Of a stretch of 64,000 nt of DNA, positions 1 to 10,942 are shown piece after piece. Within the stretch, counting starts at the first letter, position 1. Every line of letters starts with the position of its first letter. The stretch spans positions 10,095,576 through 10,159,575 of the forward strand of contig OX345637.1 of NCBI GenBank assembly GCA_947044365.1, in the 5' to 3' direction. Both the position numbers and the translations under genes were made by a program. The notes beneath the pieces were generated by a model. It did no database searches, was not told the DNA's origin, and saw nothing but the letters and a program-made list of their open reading frames with translations. The stretch comes from Petrosia ficiformis (lineage: Eukaryota > Porifera > Demospongiae > Haplosclerida > Petrosiidae).

Positions 1-1756
1 ATATCAATTTATAGGAACATGTTTCTAATGAATGTATCAATAGCTATTGATAAGAAAATTTCAAATTCGAAGATTTTGTATAGCAATAGTTATGATAGAC
101 AATAGTAACTGAATAGTGAATAGTTGTTACATGTTACTTCAAAGAAATATACCACTCAAACACAATAACCATTCATGTCAGTGAAAAGTTGTTACAACTA
201 TTTGATAATCAAAATATACCACTCAAACACAACTGAATTCAATAGATTGACATAACCATTCATGTCAATGAAAATTTGAATTCAAAATAAAGTGTAAAAT
301 ATAGATAAGTTCTGAGTATTATAACAATACATTATTAATGAATTGTCACATGACTACGCTAAGAATAGATGAGTAATCAGTTTTTATAGTAATTAACAAA
401 CTATTACCTCAATTACTGTTTTAACACAATTTAGTTTCTGAATCCATGATGTTAGTATATCAATGTACATGTAGATTATCATAGCTTCAATACTACCAAA
501 TAATATAACATTCAAAAATAATTTATAAGGATTTAAATGCAGATATTTGGAAGCCTTGTGTGGTCAGAAAAAGGAGAAGTAATATGCTGTACCAGCTGGC
601 TTGGGGATAAAGTATGTAAGTGGATTTCTACTGATCATCTTACTTCCCACACACAATGAATCAATATTGACAATTAGTCTAATCCCAGGGAAAGAAACAA
701 CAGCTGGCAATTGGATAGCATCTGAGCTTATATACACATACATGGCTAACATGGCTAATCAAAATTCAACAATGTCCAAACTAATTGAGACTATGCTTGC
801 TTTGAATGCTCATTGCTACTTACAACTTTCACATATTATTATTAGACAGTATAATAGTGTTCAGTTTTATTAATACCTCAATATATTTTGGTTTCTTTAT
901 CCCACATAATGGTGACCAGTCAGGACAATATTTAAGCCAATCTTGTTTACAGCCCAATTTATTCTTGTTATTCTGAGCCACAAAATACTCCATGTCTCCC
1001 ATAGTTACACCTGATCTTCACTAACAACTAAATCACTCAATGGTAGCTACAAGCTTTAGGCTCTTCTTCCTTCTTGTATCAGGTCTTAGACTACTCAAAT
1101 AGATCAACTAACTACTTCTTTTTCAATAACTACAAAATTACTGTACAGAATGTCTTTCCTTTTCTCTACTCTGACAGTCTACACTGTTGAGACAGTGTAC
1201 ACTGATAAGGTAGTAACTGTATCTATTACTGAGCCAGTAGTCTATAGTACGTATAATATGACAAATACTAATGCAGTTATACTCTGCCACTGTTACTAAA
1301 AATAGAACAGATTGTTCGATTACACCCTTCCTGTTAAACTGTGGTTATTTGAATAGTTCATCACTATTTGTGGCTGATAATGAATATATTGTGCTATTGA
1401 CAGTGTGAACAGTTAACTTTAATTATTTATTGATGATATCATAATGGAACAATAGCTGAAAAGAAGATTGAAAAGGACATTTAAATGTTGCCAAAAGTGC
1501 TTTACAGGGACAGATGGTACATTATTATATACATGTACACAAGGAAGTCAAATGACTGTCATTTGTCTTGTTTATTACAGAAGATATTGGTAATCCTACT
1601 AATTATAATAAACACCATTATTTTTAGTATATACTTTCTTCAATGCTTCCTTCCACTTTGGCCACAAAAAAAATATCAGACAAATTCACTTTGCAAACAT
1701 GTTCATTGAGGAGGCAATGGGAATGAGTTTCAGCTCTGCATATTTATGATACTATG
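1..1756. other. gene-poor AT-rich DNA
   Basis: No exon with a recognisable domain or consistent splice sites is visible. Short open frames occur, for example around 601-873 and 1150-1299, but they lack family similarity and are probably chance. The stretch at 1150-1299 is rich in Thr/Val codons and could be a decayed exon; I cannot support that. Confidence 0.5.
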
Positions 1757-1915
1757 GGATGTGATATATATCACAGTTGTACATGTATGCATAGTTAAGA
1801 AGTTACATCATTCATGAGGCTTGGTAAATTAATGGAAGTGGCACGTAATTGAAAACATACTCAAACTACAATACAGTGATACAGTTTACAGACCAGCTGG
1901 AAGAAAACAGTTTAT
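1757..1915 (+). repeat. dispersed repeat, copy 1 (CpG-decayed)
   Basis: Aligns by eye with 9160-9330 and partly with 2428-2500: a shared order of a TAGTTAAGGAAGTTGCGTCA-like segment, a TCAATTAATGG-like segment and a CTACAGACCAGC-like segment. CG dinucleotides in the 9.2-kb copy are mostly CA or TG here, as expected when methylated cytosines decay. Class unknown. Confidence 0.5.
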
Positions 1916-1921
1916 GAATAG

Positions 1922-2127
1922 CAGTGTTCTGCTCAGGATATTTAGAGTGGTTGTTGGATTCTAACTTGCATTTAGTGCTGTTTATCCAGTATATACTTAA
2001 TACTGTCTTAGTAGTTAGTAGCCTATATGTATTATCTGAGAGGTGGTTAATTCATTTGAATGGTGGTTAATTAATGCTGAGTGGTGGTTACTCCTGACCA
2101 GTGCCGACCAGTGTGGGCAGAACACTG
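1922..2127. mobile_element. MITE with CAGTGTTCTGC terminal inverted repeats, copy 1
   Basis: Ends are perfect 11-base inverted repeats, CAGTGTTCTGC on the left and GCAGAACACTG on the right. The interior (CTGAGAGGTGGTTAATTC-like, then several TGGTGGTTA repeats) recurs at 59784-59967. The short length, absence of coding and TIR that starts CAGTG suggest a non-autonomous hAT-like element. Target-site duplication is not clean. Confidence 0.65.
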
Positions 2128-2799
2128 GGATAGTCTGGAAATTGAGATTATTAGCAGAAATTAAACAAGAACCTTTAAAATTTATTAAAGTAGAAAAACA
2201 AATATCTATAGGCTGTTGGATTTTAGAAATGAGAAAGTCAGCAATGATTCATTGATGACACCAAACTGAAAGCAATCATAGGGTTGCTTTTTTTCTCCGT
2301 AATCTTTTTATTATTGTTATTTAGAAATTGATAAGGCCCAAAGGGCCATTCCCACAGTTGCTTTATATAGGGGTGACTCTTCAATATTGTAATATTATAA
2401 ATTATTATAACTAAAAAATTAATGTTTGTGTCACTCACATGAATTATGTATTGTATAAAATAGTTGAGGAAGCTATCATTCTGGTATATAGGCTCAGTCA
2501 ATTAATGACCAGTGTGATGCATAAAATAATGTGTTCTTGAGCTACAGAGCATGAAAGCATTAATACTACTGTAAACTAACACAAAAGATTACAAAGAAGT
2601 TTTAAAACGCAAGTGGCAAACCAAGAAACTATGTGATTGTCATACAGAGAAAGAATCTTCTTAACAACAAAATGAATAAAGGGAGCTTATGAGCAGTGAA
2701 GCTGTGAAGGAGAGTTCAACTATAATACTTCCAGTAACTTACTAATCAGAGAAAAACCCTTTCTAAATTACCTTGTATGTGGAAGCCATAGTTTTTGAT
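2128..2799. other. non-coding stretch with a repeat fragment
   Basis: No supported gene. Bases 2428-2500 match the dispersed repeat also seen at 1757-1915 and 9160-9330 (GTGTCAC start and TCAGTCAATTAATG block). The rest shows nothing I recognise. Confidence 0.4.
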
Positions 2800-2965
2800 A
2801 AGCTCATATGGCACACCATTGGCCAAAAGAGATTCTTATTTGGCACTGCACAGTTCTCTCTTTCATCCAGATATTGTCACTAACAGTATTAACTGTTTGT
2901 TATTTGGCTCAATAAGTATCCCAATGGTGCACACACTAACCATTATCGAGTCAATTTAGCCCATG
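2800..2965 (+). repeat. dispersed repeat shared with 58975-59205 (inverted)
   Basis: AAGCTCATATGGCACACCAT at the left, a TATTGTCACTAACAGYATTA block and a TTGGCTCAATA block reappear in the same order on the minus strand at 59205-58975, inside the ATP6V1H intron. Class unknown; the two copies lie 56 kb apart in opposite orientation. Confidence 0.55.
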
Positions 2966-4280
2966 ACTCAATAAGTAGTATTTAGTTATCACTACGAGCT
3001 CAAAGGAGCTTCCAATACAGACCCTGGTTGTTTTATTGTATTTAGAAAACGCCTCTATTATACACTCATACACAGCAAAACAATTACACAGTCTAGTAAC
3101 TCAGATAAATCAAACAAGATGACAACTAAAATGCATGAGCTGCTTAGTCATCTATAGTCTCATTGGGCTAGACCTTTGATGAGGAGGGAACATCTGGAAG
3201 CCATGTGTAGAATAAAATATTATTGAATGTTTGCCTAACCAATGTCACTGATGCATATGACATCAAATTATTTTAAATTTCCATGTGTTGAAGTATGGGT
3301 GATATTGATACTGATGTGAAAAACGTTGCTTGGTACCGTTGTCTATCCTTTCTAGACTACCTTTTGCAAGTAAAGTTGAATTTTACTCATAACATCATCA
3401 CCACGTTTAGAATATAACTCTTATTAAGCTTTTAAACAGAAGGCATATTTTGTAAAATTAGAAGATGTTGCTCTCCTATTTCTCCCTTTTCTTCACAAGC
3501 AGGTTAGATATCTCTCTCATTGTGTCAAACCATGTTTTTAGTATGACGCAATGAATTGTGTATAATGTATTCATTCTATTGTGTAAAACCTTCCAACACA
3601 TACAAGTAGCTTCAAGACATTCCTTCCCTGTCAAATATCTGGTACCATGAGACTATTGCATTAGGTTTTGCATGCTAGTAATTACTGGCGACTGGATTCC
3701 TCGCCAGATTCACTTACAATTATATAAATTATACATGTTTAATGAAAATGATACACACACACGTAAACATTGCAAATTATAGCCAGACCCATCCCACTAC
3801 AAGTGAGGGGAAAGGTCTGGTAAACCTGTGCAATAAACCAAATAGGTCATACTCCCTCCTCCCATAATCTGATACATTGCATGCAGTTAATTATAGAGTG
3901 ATGGAGAAACAGATAGAAGAACGTTGAATATTGCAATGGGCGTGCACGTGATGAAGAATCAACATACAGACTTCACAATTGTATAGCAATATATAAATAT
4001 CCACACAAGTATATATATATAATTATGTATACACACAGTTTTCCCTGGCCATTTATTTATTCACGCATGATACATAGACAATTATATACATATAACTATA
4101 ATATATATATATATATATAATATATACTTTTATAAATTATGGATCAGTCATTTAGTATCACATGAACATGTAAGTAAATACACCCGGAAAAAAATCATTC
4201 TTTCATGTTTCACTTACCCCACTATTGTTACCTTCACCGTTTGCAAGGCTCACCATGATAAACAAGCAGACATTAGAAAA
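2966..4280. other. non-coding DNA upstream of the receptor cluster
   Basis: No supported gene. Contains a short perfect hairpin (CTGGCGA...TCGCCAG near 3686-3707), an inverted repeat CCAGACC...GGTCTGG near 3784-3821 and TA-rich simple repeats around 4010-4135. Confidence 0.4.
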
Positions 4281-4312
4281 GAGGCGGAGTAATGGAGTAT
4301 AGTCACATGATC
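4281..4312 (+). promoter_or_regulatory. shared receptor-promoter module (copy A)
   Basis: GAGGCGGAGTA at 4281 followed by GTCACATGATC at 4302, ending about 120 bases upstream of the copy A start codon. The same pair in the same order lies upstream of the copies starting at 13994 and 22058 and the pseudogene near 34075. TCACATGA is the reverse complement of the M-box TCATGTGA bound by MITF/TFE-type bHLH-Zip factors in animals; a role here is inference. Confidence 0.5.
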
Positions 4313-4430
4313 ACTAGAATGTATGACATGTTGAAGTGGTCTCGTTCCCAGATCCTCCGGATCCGTGACCCTACACGTCACCCTAGGTGACCCTGTAAGT
4401 GCGTAAAGAGGATAAACTGAACACTGAACA

Positions 4431-7400
4431 ATGCAGCAGTGGATAAGCAAACTGGTCATTTTTCTTTACACATGTACAGGTATGAATATCGCCAGCTTAG
4501 TCTTGTGCAGGCAGATGTTCGTAATGTCTGTTTGCACGAGACTATCACCATTTTATCTCTATTTTTTTGTCAGTGTTAAAATTAGTTGACTGTGCAATTG
4601 ATCTACAGTGTGGAATAGTTTGCTTACAAGACTTAGCTCACTATACATGTGCAATTGATGGCTCTATACTAGATTGGAAGGTTCCTAACCTAATGAATCC
4701 AGGGAATACACACATGTTAACAATTACATTGTAGTACATTTGCAAAAACAGAAAATACAGATACATTCACAGCAGTGTTAACTAATGAGAGTGATCCACT
4801 CGTCTCCACACTATCATTTAATGTTACTGATCAACTCGATAATAAACAGATCGTGTGTCTAAATTCAGGAATGAGTAGCGGATGTACTATAATGATATCA
4901 GGTATATGATATCATAATTGTAATAATTTATACATGCATGCACATTACAATATGATCAGGAAACCTATCTGTCCCTTTGAATATCAGTGTCATAGCCATT
5001 GGTCCTAATACAGTGGTAGTATCATGGTCTCCTCCTTTCAATTCAAGTCAATGTATTGATCACTATGTTGTTAGTATAGTCAATGGTAATACCATATCTA
5101 ATTCAAACAGTTCTACAACACTTGTTATTAACCAGTTAATACAAGGAATGAATTATTCATTTAGTGTAACAAGAGTTGATAAGGCAGGAAGAACTGGAGG
5201 AGAAAGCGAAACAGCAAAAATTACTTTAGATGGTAGATGAATAGTTTGCTTACTGATCATGTGATATTTTATATCCCAGTTTTATCATAGTTCCAGAATC
5301 CGTGATCGATCTGAATTTCACACTGACCAATGAATCATTAAACCTCATAACAGTAATGATAACATGGAAAGTTAGTTTGTTTTATACATAATATACCATA
5401 GTAAATATACACATTTCCTAATATAGCCTCCAATATTTTCACTGAGACCTCCAGTAATTGATTATCATGTGTATCACAATATCACATCATGTGATGGATC
5501 TCTAGTACATAATGTCACTAATAACATAACACATATCACATTCACTAGTGTGTCCAGAGGTAGACAATATATTGTGAATGTGTCTGCTGAGAATATTATA
5601 GGAATAGGAGAAGAGTCTTTGATTAATGGTATATAACATTGCAGATCTTATTAAATGAAAATTTATATATAGTCCTATAGTTTCTATTCCAATTGAACCA
5701 ACATCAATTACATCTACAAGTAGTTTATGTGAGGAAATGTTTATAATAATTAATAGAAGTTTGTTGTCTTTTCACAGTATTGAGTTCTGCTCAACTAGAT
5801 GTCACCACAACAGGCAAGTTAATTCTATTTTAATTGGAGAGCTATATATTGCATATCATTTCTTAGATATATCAATACAAGCAACAACTACTATTAATCA
5901 TTCAGAAAACATACCAAGTATGTATTTTTACATACCAGTTTCATGATGTTTATTTTTTTTGCTTGAAGCTACTACTAAAACAATAAATCAAATGACAACT
6001 GATATTATGAAAACTTCAAGTACATCTAAAAACGGACTAATACCCAGTGAGTAATAAAATAAATACAAACTCATTATAATTATATGTAGTATTAAGACAT
6101 CCAGCTATCATTTTATAGTCCTTTCCTTTTCAAAAGTCTCTTACAATAGTTGAATTGTCCATAGATTCAGTAGACCCACAGCAAATGAAACAGTAAATAA
6201 TTGTAAACTTTTCATAATAGTAATATTTAAAGCCAAAAAACATTTCTATAAAAGCATTCTGTACAATTGTAGGAATGATATATACCTGTATTAAACAGGA
6301 GTTTGGACGTATTAACCCTTAGAGCACTGAGCCTGTTTTTCAAAATTCTTCCCATTTCCAACATTGGTGACTCTATTGCATATATTTTGGCCACCGTTCA
6401 CTTTCTCTACCCCAAACTTGGCTCCTTTTCCGACATGAAGTACTACTTCCACCAACTTGCTTACCGGGACTCGAAAGTCCCCAAGCACTTCGTAGGATCA
6501 AATGCAGTGTTCTCCCTCTTTTGACTGGAACTGGGGCTAACAAAATGACCCCACTGCATGTTGGGACCAGCTACACCCACGATTTCAGGTTTCACACAAG
6601 GGAAATGCCTCAGGTACCCACCAGAGCGCGTGGGCGGGGTAAAAAAAAAAACGCTAATTGCGTTGGCGGCGAGGGGGGACACCCCCCTTTAAAATTCCCC
6701 CCGTAGTCGCTATTTAGGCCAAAGGGCGGCCGAAAAACCATCAACTTTTTAGCCACGTTCATCGGCTTGTGCCTAACACCAATTACAAGCATTTGGAGAG
6801 CTTGGTGTAGCTAGGAACACACGGCTAACCACGTAGGGGTGAAATGTCACATATATGTGACATCAGTGCTCTAAGGGTTAACACTCATGCATATCTATTT
6901 TCATACATAACAGTAGTATCCACTCAGACCATTAATGTAATCATCATGCAGATAAATTTACACATTCCAAAAAATAGACTTTTCATCTGGTTTCAAACAA
7001 ATAGTGTATGTACTTCCCATATCAGCACATATATTTTGTGACTAGCCTCTTGTGCTGAAGAAAAAAACAACAGAAGTTTCCATGTAAATGTTAGTTAATG
7101 TTTTCAGCTTTTAAAGATGATACAATTTGAATTGGCGGCATGATCTTTCATTTTTGTGGAAGACATGCAGTGAAAACAAACTGGCTATATAGAATGAAAC
7201 AGAGGCATTGGTTCCATTTCTACTTTTGAAATAACTCACTTGATAATAAAGCTTTGGCAATTCCTTCATAGAGTTGGTATCACACTCTCTGACACTTGTA
7301 TATAATTATATATAGTCAACATAAGATAGTTCTTAGGCTGGTCAATAGGTATATGTATGTATCGTCATTTATTTTAGCTGTTAGTTCAACATCAACATCA

Positions 7401-7720
7401 GTACAATCATCAAAATGCTCATCAACAGTCACTGGTCAGTTGTTAAATCTATCTCCTAAATTTAATTTTATCATGATATATACACAGCTGTGGCTGTACC
7501 TGTTGCTGTAATATCATCACTGGCAACAGGAATTATTACATTTCTAATTACATGTATTACAATGAGGAAAAGATACAGCAAACATTCAACAGTGTCTGCT
7601 AATATTCATTTGCAATCACCTGGAGGAGGTCCAGTTTATGATACACCACTATGGAATATAAAGCAAGACGATGAAGTACATGTAGAAACTAATAAAGCAT
7701 ATGGACAAATCAAATTATGA
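4431..7720 (+). pseudogene. Ig/FN3 receptor family, copy A (frameshifted)
   Basis: Exons by splice sites: 4431-4479 (signal peptide), 4574-4901 (Ig-like), 4960-5232 (FN3-1), 5291-5370 and 5427-5628 (FN3-2), 5681-5728, 5778-5813 (GC donor), 5867-5917, 5969-6046, 7378-7434 (Ser/Thr stalk), 7488-7720 (transmembrane helix and tail). The Ig exon is 328 bases against 321 in the sister copy at 22159-22479: a 7-base insertion near 4727 shifts the frame and gives a TAG at about 4732. All other exons are open and in phase 1, so a transcript skipping the Ig exon would still read through. The intron before 7378 carries a piggyBac-like MITE. Probably a pseudogene; an FN3-only isoform is possible. Confidence 0.75.
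6316..6877. mobile_element. piggyBac-like MITE (TTAA target)
   Basis: Flanked by TTAA at 6312-6315 and 6878-6881. The ends are perfect inverted repeats, CCCTTAGAGCACTG on the left and CAGTGCTCTAAGGG on the right. TTAA duplication with CCC-starting TIRs is the known signature of piggyBac elements. At 562 bp it has no transposase. The paralogous introns near 15795 and 35840 lack it (TCAACAC instead), giving empty sites. Confidence 0.9.
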
Positions 7721-8280
7721 AATTATGATTGATGTTACAGAAACTGCCTATTGTTATTGAATGAATTAATTTTATGCTTTTTTATGCTTGCAAACACTTA
7801 TCAAAAGTTACTCTAATAATGGAACGATCATAATTATTATAATTGTTTGCTACAGATTTTAAGTAATCACATACTCAATAACTTCATAATTGCTCTATCA
7901 GGCTACTGTCACATGATGATAATGATCAAATACTTCATGTGTTTTGAGAAATCTACCAACATTAATACTGATGTTAGAATAATAACCTCTTTTCATTTGC
8001 GAGATATATAATTATAAAATTTCCCATTCTTACAAGCATTGGCAAGACATAACTGACTAAAGTTTTATTCATACCTCATTACTTTGAATACCATGCTGAT
8101 AAATGATTGTCCAGGACACAATGTACATAAAGGATATAGCATCAAAATCTGCCTCTGCACTGGTGACTGAATTGTCAATAGATATGTTGCCTTATCAATT
8201 TTGTTATACCATAGCTTCATGCATGCACATATTGCAAAGCAATAATAACCTTACATTGGTGGAGATCCCACCCTTCGTAC
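7721..8280. other. 3' flank of copy A
   Basis: No gene. The sequence resembles 3' flanks of other copies (for example after 16669 and 36708: the ATTGAATGAATT and TGCTCGCAAACACTTATC-like blocks), so the duplicated unit extends past the stop codon. Confidence 0.6.
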
Positions 8281-8860
8281 TGTTTTGTTTTACATACCAG
8301 TTTCATGATGTATATGGTTTTTGTTTGAGGCTACTAATATTATATAATAATAATTATTATATTGATCACAATGCATTCACAAAAAGATAGTCCTTTCTTT
8401 TTTCAAAAATCCTCTTAAAATTGTTATGGTCCATAGATTTCAGTAGACCTGCAGCAAATGAAATACACTAAACTTTTCATAACAGTAGTTGTTGAAACCG
8501 AAAATGTTTCCAAGAAATGTATTGTGTATCATACTCTCTGACACTTGTTTATTCATGCACATGACTTTAATCTTTATTCAACATAGATATCTTAGCCTGG
8601 TCATGTGTATTATCATAAATCAACATTTTATTTTAGCTGCTAGTTCAACAACAGCCACTGGTCAGATATAAAATCTATCTCTTAAATTTAATTTTATCAT
8701 GATCATATAAACAGCTGTGCCAATACCTATTGCTATTGTAATGTCATCACTAATATCAGGAATTATCTAATTACATGTATTACAATGAGGAAAAGGGAAG
8801 GCAAACATTCAATACCATCTACTAATACAGAGTTACAATCACCCATTATTGGCAATGGGT
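8281..8860 (+). pseudogene. receptor-family fragment A2 (stalk and transmembrane remnants)
   Basis: Remnants of a stalk exon region (from 8281), the conserved long intron (8390-8470), a shortened last stalk exon (8638-8664, ending before GTCAG) and a decayed transmembrane/tail exon from 8714. The latter is interrupted where the helix should run (GAATTATCTAATTACATG lacks bases present in other copies) and stops matching after the CAATCACC motif. No Ig or FN3 exon remains. Confidence 0.75.
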
Positions 8861-9159
8861 GCAGTGAAAGTAGTTTTGTGTTACATGTTTCATGCATTGC
8901 TCATTTTTTCTGCCCCATAGATGTAGTGGGGCAATCACTATAGTATAGGAAATCTTGTAGATGATTCCTGTTATTTTTTCCTTTGGGATACGATCTTTAA
9001 TTTGGATACTGTATAGGGTTTAAAGTATTATTTAGTTATGTTTAAATTGCTCAGTACTCTTTTAATACTTTCAGACACAGTATATGTTATAAGAATCACT
9101 GTACTTGCTTTCCACGGGGTTTAATGTATATATATATTATATAATTATAATTATATTAT
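8861..9159. other. unassigned intergenic DNA
   Basis: No exon, repeat or domain recognised. Confidence 0.4.
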
Positions 9160-9330
9160 TCTTGTGTCACTTGCGCGACTATGCGTTGTATACGTAGTTA
9201 AGGAAGTTGCGTCATTCCCGGGGGCTCGGTCAATTAATGGGCGTGGCGCGTAAAAGAACGCGCGTTTCAGCTACAGACCAGCCAGGAAGATTCAGAAAGG
9301 ATGTAAAACTGCTAATAACTGTTGTATATA
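9160..9330 (+). repeat. dispersed repeat, CpG-rich copy
   Basis: The least decayed of three related copies (others at 1757-1915 and 2428-2500). It keeps many CG dinucleotides (GCGCGACTATGCG, GGGCGTGGCGCG, AACGCGCG), rare in this AT-rich window. Likely a younger insertion of a repeat family of unknown class. Confidence 0.5.
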
Positions 9331-9964
9331 GCAGAGAAACAGTATAGATATTATGCAAGAATCTTTAACAAGTAAGTATGATAAGTTGTTGAGTTTCAGA
9401 CACGAGGAAGTCATCATTTAGAACCTTGAAGGAGTACCTCAGTCAGTTCATCAGACATCTGTGTATTTAGACTGCAATTAGGCTTACACTTACGTCTTCA
9501 GGCCCCAGGAGTACACAGAAAGGTAGAGACACTAGTGCCATCAGCAATGCTTAATACATAGTCATCACAAAGCAAATATAGGGATGTTTTTTTCTCTATA
9601 TACACTTGTTAAAACATTATACAGATGCATGCATATGGCAGTATACTAATGATCCATATACATGTGTATCATTTCCAAAATACCGTGAGATAAAGTTAGT
9701 GCCCTATCTTTAGCATCTTCCATTACAAGGACATGCAACGACTGAAACTATATAGCCATACATATTAGTGCCTTCAGAGTGGGAGGACTGGCTACGTGAG
9801 ACTAGTGTATACTCCATTACTCAGAGTCACCTTGCCCACTCTAACATAACTCCAACATACATTCTCAAACCATACTATATCGTTTCTCGCCGGTAAGAAA
9901 GTCCACGCCCTTAGCTAATTAAGTTGACGCCACTGCACTGTAGCCGCCTTCAGTTTGGAGAAAA
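9331..9964. other. intergenic DNA before fragment B0
   Basis: No supported gene; non-coding upstream DNA of the next receptor fragment. Confidence 0.4.
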
Positions 9965-10323
9965 ATGAAATTGCTTCTGTCTTTGTTTTCACTATTTGAG
10001 TTGGCTTTTATAAGTATGCTATAAGATACACAATAATTATATTTTATGTTTCAATACTGTAGGATTGGGCAGTTGTACAGTTATTCTTCAGTGTGGTAAA
10101 GTTTGTCTACAAGATGATGCTCAATACACTTGTACAATTGATGGTAATTTACTAACATGGACTCTTCCAGATGCAAGCCCACTACAGATTGCATCATTTG
10201 ACACAAATGTATCTGATATAGTAGATGAAACACTGTTTACTGCAGTGGTAACTAACTTCAGTAATAATCAGTTAACCTCTACGCTATTATTTATGACTAC
10301 TATTCAATTCAATAATACAGAAA
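9965..10323 (+). pseudogene. receptor-family fragment B0 (signal peptide and partial Ig exon)
   Basis: Signal exon 9965-10013 (starts MKLLLSLFSLFELAFIS, phase 1, GTATGC donor) and Ig-like exon from 10063, nearly identical to the exon at 11051-11362. Similarity ends abruptly after codons for FNNTEI near 10323, before the last Ig cysteine and the donor. A MITE follows about 70 bases later. A truncated partial duplication of the start of copy B. Confidence 0.85.
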
Positions 10324-10391
10324 TCTTAGTTTTAGTTCTAAATAGGATGGACTAGGGAGTGGGCAGATGCAACTCCAATGAGTTTCTAAAT

Positions 10392-10575
10392 ACAGCACTT
10401 TTATGAGTTCTTGCAACATTCAGTATGCTTGGTAACTTAATGACGTCATCAGGCACATGAGCAGTGACAATGCTGGGTTGCTCCAAGCAAGGCATTTACT
10501 TTAGTTCACGTGAGCCCATGACGTCATTTGATATAACTATTCAAGCCTTGTTGCAAGAACCCATGAAAACAGTGT
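10392..10575. mobile_element. MITE-like foldback element carrying two CRE palindromes
   Basis: Imperfect inverted ends: left contains GAGTTCTTGCAACA, right contains TGTTGCAAGAACCC; about 27 bases can pair with a few mismatches. Two perfect TGACGTCA (CRE/ATF) palindromes lie inside at 10441-10448 and 10519-10526. No coding. Superfamily not determined. Confidence 0.55.
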
Positions 10576-10942
10576 AGACATGATATATTGAACATTTCAA
10601 GTTGCTTGAAACCTATGCACTGAAGTACAGCCAAAAGAATTGACCAATCAAATAAGTTTGAGTATCATGTGTCATTCTAGTCTAGGATTGGAACAAGACT
10701 AATATCAAGCAACCTGAAATTAAATACAGTATATGACCATAAATTGGTGCAACAACATAATTATTATCTGATGACTTCCTGTAAGAAAGAAAATGCGAAA
10801 CCACAAAAGCCACACCCACCAAACATCTATAATTAAATTAAATTAATTAATTATACTGGGGTGGGCCCATGGGGGTGGCTTACAACAATTACTGTCAGAT
10901 TGAATGGGAAGTGGCTGCTGTTCTGCTCCAGTTTGGAGAAAA

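Noticed and set aside
6461..6792. Overlapping small ORFs on both strands
   Set aside because: They lie inside the piggyBac-like MITE and have no conserved features.
8103..8390. 95-codon ORF
   Set aside because: It overlaps receptor 3' flank and fragment A2 in a frame not used by family exons, and the matching region near 37128 is not conserved as protein.
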